Of a stretch of DNA of 64,000 nucleotides, positions 51,778-60,549 are shown piece by piece; positions within the stretch are counted from its first letter, which is position 1; every line of letters begins with the position of its first letter. Source of the DNA: Rhodococcus sp. P-2 (GTDB lineage Bacteria; Actinomycetota; Actinomycetes; Mycobacteriales; Mycobacteriaceae); contig NZ_CP066779.1 of NCBI RefSeq assembly GCF_016598535.1, positions 806,001 to 870,000 of the forward strand, given 5' to 3'. A program made the translations under genes and the position numbers. The notes under the pieces are model-generated. The model searched no databases and was not told where the DNA came from. It was given only the letters and a program-made list of their open reading frames with translations.

Positions 51778-52734
51778 TCAGCCGGCTGCCTCACTCATCG
51801 CAGCGGCATCTTCTTCCCCGAACTTTTCCTCGAGAGTCTCCGGGGAATAGTCGAGGTCGATCTCGGCGACGTCGCGCCCGCGCGCGGACTCGATCGCCGA
51901 AAGTCGGCGTTGCGCACGGTCTGCGGCGTACTCGAGGAACTCCTGGTTGTCCAAACCGAACGGCTGCACCTCGAATTGATCGTTGACCCAGTTGATCATT
52001 CCCAGTGCCATGGGCATGAGTTCGCCCATCCGCTGCTGGACGACGTCCCAGTTGTGATCGTCGGCGGCGACGTGCCTGCGGCAGGTGAACGTTCCCCACG
52101 CCATGTGCCGTCGTTCGTCGTCGCCGATCTTTCGCACCAATTGCTGCATCCCCGGCAGAATTCCGCGCGTCGCACAGACTTTCTGCCAGGCGTAGTAGCC
52201 CGTCAACGCCAGGCTGCCCTCGATGACGTGGTTGTACGTGACGCTGGCACGCACCTGGTTGACCGGGCTGGGGTCTGTCTCCAGAATGCGTAGCGACGAC
52301 GGCAACTCCTCGTAGAACAGTTGCCGGTAGTACGGATTCTCGGCGACGTAGGAATGCAGGTCACTGGTCAGACCCACTTCGTCCATCCACAGCCGAAAGA
52401 CCTGGGTGTGCTTGGCTTCCTCGAAACAAAACTGCGTCAAGTACATCTCGTCGCCGAATCGCCCCTCGGTCGACATCGCTTTCATGAACGGTTGAATGTC
52501 TTCGGTGACGGCTTCTTCACCGGCGATGAACTGCGCACACAGGAAGGTGGCGCTGCGCTGTTGTTCGCTGGTCAGCTCCTGCCAGTCACGGGCATCCTGC
52601 GAAAAATCGAGGTCGGTTGGGTTCCAGAATTTGGCATTTCCCTTGGTGAACAATCGGAGTGGGAACGAATCCCAGTTCAACCCTCCCGACCGAAGAGAAC
52701 TGAAACCTTCTCGCCCCGGCGAGGTGACAGTCAT
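51778..52734 (-). CDS. R2-like ligand-binding oxidase (R2lox)
   Basis: A 318-residue ferritin-fold protein related to ribonucleotide reductase R2 but lacking the radical tyrosine. It matches M. tuberculosis R2lox (Rv0233) at a constant offset of five residues. The six metal ligands Glu73, Glu106, His109, Glu172, Glu207 and His210 are present, and so are Val76 and Tyr167, the pair that forms the tyrosine-valine ether crosslink. It should bind a Mn/Fe centre and a fatty-acid-like ligand and activate oxygen. Its physiological reaction is unknown. The stop is about ten bp from the end of the broken HD gene. Confidence 0.93.
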   Translation of the reverse strand: MTVTSPGREGFSSLRSGGLNWDSFPLRLFTKGNAKFWNPTDLDFSQDARDWQELTSEQQRSATFLCAQFIAGEEAVTEDIQPFMKAMSTEGRFGDEMYLTQFCFEEAKHTQVFRLWMDEVGLTSDLHSYVAENPYYRQLFYEELPSSLRILETDPSPVNQVRASVTYNHVIEGSLALTGYYAWQKVCATRGILPGMQQLVRKIGDDERRHMAWGTFTCRRHVAADDHNWDVVQQRMGELMPMALGMINWVNDQFEVQPFGLDNQEFLEYAADRAQRRLSAIESARGRDVAEIDLDYSPETLEEKFGEEDAAAMSEAAG

Positions 52735-52821
52735 GACATTCCTTCTTCCCGAACCGAAGACAGATGCCCCACCAGCATGCCCGCAGAACTGAAACGTGAA
52801 TCAGTTTTGACGAAATTCGAT

Positions 52822-54459
52822 CTATTCCTTCAGAGAAACGCCCTTCGTCTCCATCACTGCGAAGAGCTTGGCATTCATCTGCGCCGCCAGATCCGGCCGA
52901 TACGAGCCGATGTTGAGCGGATTGGCGAGATTGTTCAGTTCCAAGGGGTCGGCTTGTAAGTCGTACAGTTCGTATTGCGGCGCAGCAACTCCCGCAGGAT
53001 CGAAGTACATCGTGTACTTCCATCGGCTCTCCCGGATGGAGCGGATGTGATTGGGCTGCGTGACGATGTTCTGACCGTCGGGCGTCGCACAGTTCTGATC
53101 GTCGTAGGTGAACAGAATTGTGTCCTGAACCTGCGCGCTGGGACCTTGTGGGTAGGCGGCAGCGTCGACGATGACCGGTGTCAGATCGGTACCCAGGAAG
53201 TTCCACGATTCACGCGCCGGCGCCTGGGCGAGCGTGGCGAGAGTGGGCATCACGTCGATCAACGATGCCAGGGCGTCGGTTCGAACAGGTTCGGGGAACA
53301 GCAAGGGATTGCTGATGACCAGTGGAACGCGCAGTGTTTCCTCGTAGGCGTTGAACACCTTCTGCCGCAAACCTCCGTGGCTCATCCCCATCTCCCCGTG
53401 ATCGGACATGCGAACGATCACCGTGTCGTCGAGCAGCTGTGGGGTGGCTTCGATCGCGTCGAGCACGCTGCCGATGTGCTCGTCGACCACCTTGTGCATG
53501 TAGGCGTAGAAGTTGATGTAGTTGCGCGCCTGATCGGGCCCGAGCAGCGGTCCGAGTCCGGCTGCGAGCAGCAATTCCGACTGAACCTGCGCTGTCGGTT
53601 TGTGATTGAGTGCCAGGATCTCGTCGAAGGTGGGTGGTAAGTCGATACCTTGCTCGAAGGCGCCGGGCGCGTCCGATCCATAGTTGTCGCACGTTCCGTT
53701 CATCGCATTCCAAGTCTGGGGGTACGCGAGTACGTCGTGTGGATTCACGAACGAGACGATCAGCGCCCAAGGCTGCCCGGAGGTGACGGCAGGTCCGGAG
53801 AGGAAATCGACTGCCTCCTCGGCAACACGGCGATCATGGTCTGCGCAGCCGCCACCGAAGTGGTCCGGATTGGTGTCCTGACCCGCGTCGGGGGGAATCC
53901 ACCCTTCGAAGCCGAATCCCGCTACATCGTTACTTGTCGGATCACCACCCTCGACGCCTTTGCTCAGATGCCACTTCCCCCGGTACTGAACGTTGTAGCC
54001 CGCCGACGCCAGCAGTTTTGCCATGTTCTGTTCGGAGACCTGCAACTGGGGCTCGGTGGGTGAGACAGTGCCGCCTTCGGTGAGGGTTCTGGTGACCCCG
54101 TGCTGCGCGGGATAGAGGCCGGTGAAGAACGTACTGCGACTGGGCGAGCACATCGCGGTATTGCACACTGCCTGGTCGAACGTCAGCCCGTGATCGGCAA
54201 TCCTCTTGCGGTTGGGCAGATTCTGATCAGCCCAGCCTCGCGGCCAGTACATCGGCCGGCGCTCCTGATCGGTGATGATGACAACGATGTTGGGTTTCTG
54301 CGGAAACCGATCGGCGGGCGCTGCTTTCACCGGCGCCGCGCTCGCCGCGCCGGTTGCGACGTCTGCCACTCCGGCGAGGACAAGAGCACCGACGCCACCG
54401 AGGAACGTCCGGCGCGGCAATGAATGACAAAGCGGGGCTGGAACGTTCTCTGGGTTCAC
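52822..54459 (-). CDS. Tat-exported type I sulfatase
   Basis: A 545-residue sulfatase-family hydrolase. The N-terminus has a twin-arginine signal PRRTFLGGVGALVLAG (Arg16-Arg17), so it is exported folded. The catalytic motif CSPSRSTFFTG has Cys104 in C-x-P-S-R, the residue changed to formylglycine by a sulfatase-modifying enzyme, whose gene is not in this window. Metal-binding regions are IVVIITDQE and MSDHGEMGMSHGG. It probably releases sulfate from organic esters, or cleaves phosphate/phosphonate esters. The GTG at 54459 has GAGGA upstream. It lies near R2lox, 88 bp upstream on the same strand. Confidence 0.9.
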   Translation of the reverse strand: MNPENVPAPLCHSLPRRTFLGGVGALVLAGVADVATGAASAAPVKAAPADRFPQKPNIVVIITDQERRPMYWPRGWADQNLPNRKRIADHGLTFDQAVCNTAMCSPSRSTFFTGLYPAQHGVTRTLTEGGTVSPTEPQLQVSEQNMAKLLASAGYNVQYRGKWHLSKGVEGGDPTSNDVAGFGFEGWIPPDAGQDTNPDHFGGGCADHDRRVAEEAVDFLSGPAVTSGQPWALIVSFVNPHDVLAYPQTWNAMNGTCDNYGSDAPGAFEQGIDLPPTFDEILALNHKPTAQVQSELLLAAGLGPLLGPDQARNYINFYAYMHKVVDEHIGSVLDAIEATPQLLDDTVIVRMSDHGEMGMSHGGLRQKVFNAYEETLRVPLVISNPLLFPEPVRTDALASLIDVMPTLATLAQAPARESWNFLGTDLTPVIVDAAAYPQGPSAQVQDTILFTYDDQNCATPDGQNIVTQPNHIRSIRESRWKYTMYFDPAGVAAPQYELYDLQADPLELNNLANPLNIGSYRPDLAAQMNAKLFAVMETKGVSLKE

Positions 54460-54504
54460 GGGCGTCGTCCTCTCGGAGCCGTTGTGGCCCCAGAGTTGAC
54501 CGAA

Positions 54505-54846
54505 TCAGTGTTCGCTACACATGCGCGAGCAAACTGTCTGGGCGCTGATCAGCTCGATAACCCGATCCGCACAGCGCAGCGGATCCGGAGTCCGGCCGAT
54601 GCCGAGGGTGTCGACTATCGAAATCGTCCTTCGCACGTCGGACTCCTCGACGCCCCACGACCAACCGAAGTCGTGATTCCAGAGCAGAACTGCGGTCTTC
54701 CCCGGATGGTTTCTGGCATGAACGGGAAGGACGATCACCGCATCCATGCTCGGCGCCTGTGGCCATCGGACAGTCTCGCCGTGAACCGATCGTGCTACCG
54801 CGTCGACGTATTCGTGTGCGGACCAGTCGTTGCCGTTGGTATGCAT
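54505..54846 (-). CDS. DUF6292-like hypothetical protein
   Basis: A 113-residue protein with good codon use. It has EYVDAVARSVHG, then TAVLLWNHDFGWSWGVE, and a later GIGRTPDPLRCADRVIELI. The last regions resemble the DUF6292 family of actinobacteria, seen by memory only. The function is unknown. The ATG at 54846 lacks a clear ribosome binding site; the frame extends further upstream. It lies between a hydrolase gene and the sulfatase gene on the same strand. Confidence 0.55.
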   Translation of the reverse strand: MHTNGNDWSAHEYVDAVARSVHGETVRWPQAPSMDAVIVLPVHARNHPGKTAVLLWNHDFGWSWGVEESDVRRTISIVDTLGIGRTPDPLRCADRVIELISAQTVCSRMCSEH

Positions 54847-54913
54847 GGAAGTACATTCGGTGCCACACACGTTTCGGATGGGTACGCGGCGGGACCGATC
54901 GAATATTGCGCTT

Positions 54914-55669
54914 TCAGGAAATGAACGGCAACACAACGGATTCGAATTGGCGATGACCGTCGCGGTGGACACTGTGTCCGGTACGGAACGAGACCAACTC
55001 GCAGCGTGCGACGGTGGCTGCAACAGCGTCGAGGCGAACGGGGTCCACCATCCCGCCCAGACCTCCACGCAGGAACAACATGTCAGCCTCGATGAGCGAC
55101 AACCGATCCCACCACTGCGGATCCGGTCGGCGGAACTGCTCGAGCGCGGATCGCGTCATCGAGCGATCGAACGTCAGCGCCGCGCGCGGATGCCGCACCA
55201 AACTTGTTGTGGCGTGCCACAGTTCTGGCACACTCGGCAATTTCCTCGCGAACACCTGTTCCGGGTCACCTGCGCGTAGTGGCAACGGCGCTTCCTCGAT
55301 GACCAACTTCCGCACCGCCGTGGGGCGTTTCTGAGCGATCAACGACGCCGCGTGCCCGCCGAGCGAATGACCGACCAGATCCACCTGGTCGAGTTCGAGA
55401 TGATCACACACGTCCATGACGTCGTCGGCGAACTCGTCGAAGAGATACGACGACGCCCGAGCGCTCCGTCCGTGGCCGCGAAGATCGACCGAGACAACTC
55501 GTCGGTTGCGCGATCGCAAGGTCCGCGCGAACTTGTCCCAGGTACCGCTGTCGCCGCCCATCCCGTGCACGAGGATTACCGGAGGCAGATCGGCGACACC
55601 GGGATGCGAACCGGAATCGCGGTAGCTGATCTGGACCCCGCCGGCACTTCGTACGTTAGCGACACTCAC
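54914..55669 (-). CDS. Alpha/beta hydrolase
   Basis: A 251-residue alpha/beta hydrolase of the MenH/haloalkane-type group. It shows the oxyanion motif LVHGMGGDSGTW, VDLRGHGRS, the nucleophile elbow LVGHSLGGHAA with Ser102, and a terminal catalytic His in FRTGHSVHRD. The substrate is unknown. It overlaps the upstream DUF1023-like gene by 14 bases, so both are probably one unit. Confidence 0.87.
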   Translation of the reverse strand: MSVANVRSAGGVQISYRDSGSHPGVADLPPVILVHGMGGDSGTWDKFARTLRSRNRRVVSVDLRGHGRSARASSYLFDEFADDVMDVCDHLELDQVDLVGHSLGGHAASLIAQKRPTAVRKLVIEEAPLPLRAGDPEQVFARKLPSVPELWHATTSLVRHPRAALTFDRSMTRSALEQFRRPDPQWWDRLSLIEADMLFLRGGLGGMVDPVRLDAVAATVARCELVSFRTGHSVHRDGHRQFESVVLPFIS

Positions 55670-56501
55670 GAGTTCCCAGGATAGACCTGTCCTCGTGAAA
55701 TGCTGACGCGGTCGGCCGAGGCGGCAACTCCCCTGGCCGCGTGACCTCGTCGTAGCGACCGAGCCCTATCCTCGCGATGTTGCGCAGCGACTCGCTTGGG
55801 TCGGCGAAGTATCCGCAATGCCCTCGAATGGAACCGGTGTCGAAAACAAGGGCTCCGTGCTGCGCCCGTACTGGAGACGGACCGTGCCCGAGGCGACCGA
55901 TCTTCACGCGCGGGAAATACCGGATCCAGTCCGAGGGCCCCAGAGCAGCCCAGAGATTTCCGGCAAAGCACAGGTCTTCGCGAGAACTGGTCCCCATCCC
56001 CGGACTCCCGAGCACCACACAATCGTCTACTCGCGCCGACGGGAGGGCGAGTCCGCACACCACGGCCCCGTAGCTGTGTCCGACGAGCGTCACATGCGCC
56101 GAACGCGGCAGGATGCGAGTCAATCGCGCCAGATCGATCGCACCACGTTCTGCGAGTGTCCGCGAGAACGACTCGAGAAATCCCCACGGCGTCCGATAAC
56201 CGACCCACACGATCACCGCGACGTGGTCGTTCCGCCCGAGCGTTCGGAGCATCCTTCCCAGTGTCCATCCGCTCGCGCGTGGTCCGGTCGGACGGTTCTC
56301 GTCGAAGTAGTTTCCCAGTCCGTTGTCGTTACCCGGGACGAAGATGACGATGTGCTCGGCTGTGGCGACATCGCCGAACACCTCCACGATCCGGCCTTCG
56401 CCGGACTCGTCGTACGCCAGAAGTTGTGCGTCGTGCAGTTCCGTCAGCGCGTAGTGAAGTCGATCGGTTCCGGAAACGTCAGCTCGGCCCGCCGTTTTCA
56501 T
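55656..56501 (-). CDS. DUF1023-like alpha/beta hydrolase
   Basis: A 281-residue protein. It has IVIFVPGNDNGLGNYFDENRP near residue 50, VWVGYRTP, and the nucleophile elbow VTLVGHSYGAVVCGLAL with Ser143, followed by VVLGSPGMG. This is the DUF1023 alpha/beta-hydrolase family, widespread in actinobacteria and of unknown substrate. The ATG at 56501 has CGAGGAG a few bases upstream. It leads a run with the next hydrolase, which it overlaps. The 165 bp upstream, to the imuB stop, hold nothing else I can name. Confidence 0.85.
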   Translation of the reverse strand: MKTAGRADVSGTDRLHYALTELHDAQLLAYDESGEGRIVEVFGDVATAEHIVIFVPGNDNGLGNYFDENRPTGPRASGWTLGRMLRTLGRNDHVAVIVWVGYRTPWGFLESFSRTLAERGAIDLARLTRILPRSAHVTLVGHSYGAVVCGLALPSARVDDCVVLGSPGMGTSSREDLCFAGNLWAALGPSDWIRYFPRVKIGRLGHGPSPVRAQHGALVFDTGSIRGHCGYFADPSESLRNIARIGLGRYDEVTRPGELPPRPTASAFHEDRSILGTRECR

Positions 56502-56666
56502 GACACTCCTCGTGAAGAGTTACAACGACGAGAATCATTGCAACAGTAAGTTTTCGAATGTCGTCAACGCTAGGATCCGAACGTCGGCATGGCGATGGTG
56601 CCAACGCCCCTACTGTTCGTACAGCCGACTCGACCATGGCCGGTACAGCTGGCTATACCTGTGAGC

Positions 56667-58220
56667 TCATTCGTACACACCCTCCACCGACCATCCACCG
56701 CTTTCACAGATCATCAGCAACGCCCGCGATTCCTCCAGCAGAACCTGAGCCCGCGCCGCCGTGCGTGCCGAAGCTGCGTCCCACCATCGCTCGTCCACCG
56801 GCCAGGGCCCGGCCCATCCCTGCACTGCCCATTCCTTACTCCCCCACTTCAGCCTTCCCGGCTGCGAACTGAAGACACCGCGCTCGGTGACGTACACGGC
56901 GTTGCCGGCCGCATCCCCCAGCCACACCTTGGGATTGTCGACGAAGATCGACCCCGGAGACGGTTGCGGCAGACGACCCGGCCACGGGGCTGTCGGATCG
57001 TGAGCAGCTATCCGCTCGTCACCCAAGGGCAACAAGGTAATTCGCTCCGAGGGCCCTCGCCCACCGCTCAGGACACCGACCTGAACCGATTCGCCGCCCA
57101 GAAGACCTTGCACACGTACCAATGCTCGCCTGGCTCGTTCCTCCTCGTCGCCGACACCGCCCCACAGCCCCAACTGCAAGGCACCGGCACTGACCACCTC
57201 CACCGGTTCCAGACGCAACACAGCTATACCTGCGGTCGGCCGGGTCTCACTGCGCCCGGTGAGCCAGCCGTCCAGTTGCCATCGCACTCGATCGGCCGTT
57301 CCCTCCGGCGTCAGAGGTTCGGCGCAACGCCAAGTCCGAGAAAGATTTTCACCGTTACCCGTGCTGGCCGAAATCGACAGACGGGTGCACGCCACTGCGG
57401 CGGCGGACAGCTTGTCGTGCAGCAGACTTGCCAACGCGCGCCCGGCAAACGCTGCGGCATCCACCCGCTCGATCGACGGATCGTAATGCTGCTCCACATC
57501 CAGATCCGGCGGAAGCGTCCGCGCCGACGGTGGCCGCTCGGGTTCACCACGCGCCGCACGATGCGCGAGCACCGCATCAGCGCCGAAACGCGAAGCGACG
57601 TCCACAGCCGGTAAATCCGCGAAAGCACCGATGGTCCTGATCCCGAGCCTGCGCAGCAGATCCACCAACTCTCCGCGATGCGGTGCAGACAGGCTGGGCT
57701 CGGCCGCCAACTCCGGCATGGGTAGCGGCGCCAGAAACCGTGCTCCCTCCCCCGGCGGCACCAGCGCTGCCCGGCGCGCGGCAATGACCGCGGTGGACAG
57801 TTGATCCGCCACCCCCACCTGGCTCTCGACGCCCGCAGCAGATGCCTGATCCACCAATCGTTCCGCCGCGGCTTCCTCCGAACCGAAGTACCGACTGACA
57901 CCTCGTGCGCTGAGCACCAACAAACCAGGACGGAGTACCTCGACGCCCGGTGCCACCGCATCGATGGCCGCGGCCACCGGCTCGAACAATCTGGCGTCGC
58001 GTTCCGGATCTGCCGTCGCCACATACAGTTCCGGGCAGCGGGCCTGCGACTCGCGTCGTCGTAGGCCTCGGCGAACACCCTCCGCACGAGCCGTCGCCGA
58101 ACATGCGATCACACGGTTACCCGAGGTGACCGCGACGGGATGTGTTGCCGGAAGATCGGCAAGTGCTGCCGCTGCCACCGCCGGCCAATCCGGGCACCAC
58201 AACGCCAGAACTCTGCTCAC
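56667..58220 (-). CDS. imuB: Inactive Y-family polymerase-like mutasome subunit ImuB
   Basis: A 517-residue relative of Y-family DNA polymerases that lacks the catalytic acidic residues; the first strand reads VLALWCPDWPAVAAAALADLPATHP instead of a D-x-D catalytic motif. It contacts the beta clamp, ImuA' and DnaE2 and takes the polymerase to damaged sites. It keeps the little-finger and C-terminal regions. The GTG at 58220 overlaps the imuA' stop by four bases (GTGA) and has AGGTGG upstream. It is under the same LexA box as imuA'. Confidence 0.93.
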   Translation of the reverse strand: MSRVLALWCPDWPAVAAAALADLPATHPVAVTSGNRVIACSATARAEGVRRGLRRRESQARCPELYVATADPERDARLFEPVAAAIDAVAPGVEVLRPGLLVLSARGVSRYFGSEEAAAERLVDQASAAGVESQVGVADQLSTAVIAARRAALVPPGEGARFLAPLPMPELAAEPSLSAPHRGELVDLLRRLGIRTIGAFADLPAVDVASRFGADAVLAHRAARGEPERPPSARTLPPDLDVEQHYDPSIERVDAAAFAGRALASLLHDKLSAAAVACTRLSISASTGNGENLSRTWRCAEPLTPEGTADRVRWQLDGWLTGRSETRPTAGIAVLRLEPVEVVSAGALQLGLWGGVGDEEERARRALVRVQGLLGGESVQVGVLSGGRGPSERITLLPLGDERIAAHDPTAPWPGRLPQPSPGSIFVDNPKVWLGDAAGNAVYVTERGVFSSQPGRLKWGSKEWAVQGWAGPWPVDERWWDAASARTAARAQVLLEESRALLMICESGGWSVEGVYE

Positions 58221-59095
58221 AGTGACACCACCTGCTCCGACATCACATCCTGCGACATCACACCCTCGACCGGCCGAGAAGGTACCCACTCGACCCGCCC
58301 GGCTGAACTGCAGATGTCCAGACGCGTGGTCCGGGGCTGGAACGAGCGCCCCCGAGCACGAACCGCGAGGCTCAGGGAATTGAGCCGACCACGCCCCAAC
58401 TCTCGGCCCTGACCGAACCCACCGTAACCATGAACCCGAGCGTCCAAGCGAACCTCAGCACCGTCCCAGTGACCTTCGGTGACAACAAGAGTCGAGCCCT
58501 TGCTTCGAGCGCGTGCCACTACCGCCCGAGCACGCGACGGGGATACCGATGCACCCGCCAATCCCAGAATCACCAGATCCATACCGTCGAGCAGCACAGC
58601 GGCAATCTCGACCGGATCCGGCCCTGGCGCCGGAACGAGTGCCAGACGTTCCAGTTGCGCACCCATCTCGTACGCCGCCAGCAATCCCAGTCGAGGCTGC
58701 CCGATGACTGCCACATGCCCTCCGGACGCCGTCACCGACGCGACCAATCCCAAAAGCAAGGATGCCGCGCCGTCGACGGACACCACGGTTCCGCGTACCA
58801 AACCACCCTGCGGCAACAATGCCCCGATACCTTCCGGCACCGGGAGAACACCAGCCTTGTGCGCGCGGTCCACGACCGGCCTGTCCCTGTCCGCAACACT
58901 CTCGGACGCTGCTGCACTTGTCTCGGAAACACCAGCGACGGACACACCAGCCACCGACACGCTCGGTCCAGAGAACGACGTATCGCCCCGAGAGGGAATG
59001 GACGCGATCTGTCGGCGGAGCTGCGCCAGCCGATCCTGACGGGACAATCCCGCCGCATCTGCCGACAGCTCCACCAACTCGGTCACCTCGGTCAT
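58217..59095 (-). CDS. imuA': Mutasome accessory protein ImuA' (RecA-fold)
   Basis: A 292-residue protein with a degenerate RecA-like ATPase fold. It contains IASIPSRG, LLPQGGLVRGTVVSVDGAASLLLGLVASVTASGGHVAVIG (the P-loop-like region is GAASLLL, so ATP binding may be lost), and LSLAVRARGRSFQPRTTRLDI near the C-terminus. With ImuB it helps DnaE2 in translesion synthesis. ATG 59095 is preferred because GGAGG is about six bases before it; ATG 59101 is directly on that site. A LexA-type box stands about 105 bp upstream. Confidence 0.9.
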   Translation of the reverse strand: MTEVTELVELSADAAGLSRQDRLAQLRRQIASIPSRGDTSFSGPSVSVAGVSVAGVSETSAAASESVADRDRPVVDRAHKAGVLPVPEGIGALLPQGGLVRGTVVSVDGAASLLLGLVASVTASGGHVAVIGQPRLGLLAAYEMGAQLERLALVPAPGPDPVEIAAVLLDGMDLVILGLAGASVSPSRARAVVARARSKGSTLVVTEGHWDGAEVRLDARVHGYGGFGQGRELGRGRLNSLSLAVRARGRSFQPRTTRLDICSSAGRVEWVPSRPVEGVMSQDVMSEQVVSL

Positions 59096-59199
59096 CCCCA
59101 TCCTCCGGAACACCGGAAAAACTCACTCGGCAGCAATCCATAACCAGCCGGCAAACCGCGGGGAAGTCGGGTCTGACATGCATCCAACGAACAGCAATT

Positions 59200-59215
59200 T
59201 CGAACATATTTTCGA
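59200..59215. promoter_or_regulatory. LexA SOS box of imuA'-imuB
   Basis: TCGAACATATTTTCGA differs by one base from TCGAAC-N4-GTTCGA. It stands between imuA' and the divergent kinase gene, closer to imuA' (105 bp versus 107 bp to the kinase GTG), and imuA'-imuB are known SOS genes. Confidence 0.8.
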
Positions 59216-59310
59216 ACTGTTTTCAGTAAACCGTGTCACCCCCGACACGTCAAGCAGAGCAAAAATCCCAGTTCACAGGAGCCTCGAGCGTCACAGTGGC
59301 ATCAATCCAT

Positions 59311-59316
59311 TAACCT
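59311..59316 (+). promoter_or_regulatory. -10 element of the kinase gene (leaderless)
   Basis: TAACCT ends six bases before the GTG at 59323, supporting that start. Confidence 0.4.
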
Positions 59317-59322
59317 TGAGAT

Positions 59323-60522
59323 GTGACAGCTCAGGAGCAGACCGGGAGGGGCATCGGGCCCGAATACCTGCTGGCGGGGCGGTACCGACTCCGCTCCAAG
59401 ATCGGCGACGGAGGGATGGGCGCCGTCTGGCTGGCCCGCGACACCCTCCTCAGCCGTGACGTCGCGGTGAAACAAGTCACAACCACGGAAGGCCTCGACA
59501 CCGAAACGGCCGAAGAGGTCCGCGAACGTACATTGCGCGAGGGCAGGAACGCCGCAAAGCTCACCCATCCCCACTCCATCGCCATGTACGACGTCGCGAT
59601 CGAGTCCGGCGAACCGTGGTTGGTCATGGAGTACTTCCCGGCCCGCAGCCTCGCCCAGGCCATGAACCTGGCCGACACGTTGCCACCGCTCGAGGTCGCG
59701 CAGATCGGCGCACAGATCGCTGCGGCACTCACCGAAGCGCACGCCGCCGGCATCGTCCACCGCGACATCAAGCCAGGCAACATCCTGATCGCAGATCGAG
59801 GCAAGTCCCTCGGCACCGTCAAGATCAGTGACTTCGGCATCGCCCGCGCAAAGAGCGACGTGTCCGACTCCCAGGACGAGGTCATCACCGGCACTCCCGC
59901 GTACTTCGCACCCGAAGTTGCCCGCGGCGATGATCCCACCGAGGCCAGTGACGTCTTCTCACTCGGGTCGACGCTCTACACCGTGATCGAGGGTCAACCG
60001 CCCTTCGGCATCGACTCCGACGCCATCGCCCTCCTGCACCGGGTCGCCAAGGCCGAGATCTACCGCCCCACCAAGTCCGGACCGCTCACCGACGTTCTTC
60101 TTCAGCTCCTCGAGCCCGACCCCACCCGCCGGCCGACGATGGCTCAGGCACGCGACGCACTCGCCGCTGCCGCGACAGGCGGCGGCACGATCGAGCAGTT
60201 GATCGACGCTCCCGTCTACTCGTCCGAGGGTGCCGTACCGGCCTGGGCGCACCGGACCACACAACTCGCCGACCCACACCGTCGCAATCGCCTGACCGGC
60301 TCCACGATCACCGGACTTCCTGCAGTGCAACAGAACACGCCTCTGCGAAACGTTCCCAGTCCGATGGACATGTTCTCCTGGCCGCCGCGGATACCGACCG
60401 GCCCCGCCGATGCCAGCACCCGAGACAAGGTAGTGGCCTGGGCTCCCCTCGCCATGACCGGCATGGTTGCCGTCATCATCCTGGCCGCACTGATCGTCGT
60501 CATTCTGGTGTTCACTGTCTGA
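59323..60522 (+). CDS. Serine/threonine protein kinase (Pkn-type)
   Basis: A 399-residue Hanks-type kinase. The domain (about 20-280) has the Gly-rich loop IGDGGMGAVWLA, the ATP lysine Lys50 in DVAVKQV, GIVHRDIKPGNIL with Asp148, DFG at 170-172, and the activation-segment end GTPAYFAPEVARG. After a 90-residue linker, a single C-terminal membrane helix (about 372-398) ends at the terminus, so there is no extracellular sensor domain such as PASTA. It is likely anchored in the membrane and senses something inside the cell or through a partner. A leaderless promoter lies right before it. Confidence 0.93.
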   Translation: MTAQEQTGRGIGPEYLLAGRYRLRSKIGDGGMGAVWLARDTLLSRDVAVKQVTTTEGLDTETAEEVRERTLREGRNAAKLTHPHSIAMYDVAIESGEPWLVMEYFPARSLAQAMNLADTLPPLEVAQIGAQIAAALTEAHAAGIVHRDIKPGNILIADRGKSLGTVKISDFGIARAKSDVSDSQDEVITGTPAYFAPEVARGDDPTEASDVFSLGSTLYTVIEGQPPFGIDSDAIALLHRVAKAEIYRPTKSGPLTDVLLQLLEPDPTRRPTMAQARDALAAAATGGGTIEQLIDAPVYSSEGAVPAWAHRTTQLADPHRRNRLTGSTITGLPAVQQNTPLRNVPSPMDMFSWPPRIPTGPADASTRDKVVAWAPLAMTGMVAVIILAALIVVILVFTV

Positions 60523-60549
60523 CCGGTGTTCACGGTCTGAGTACAAGCT

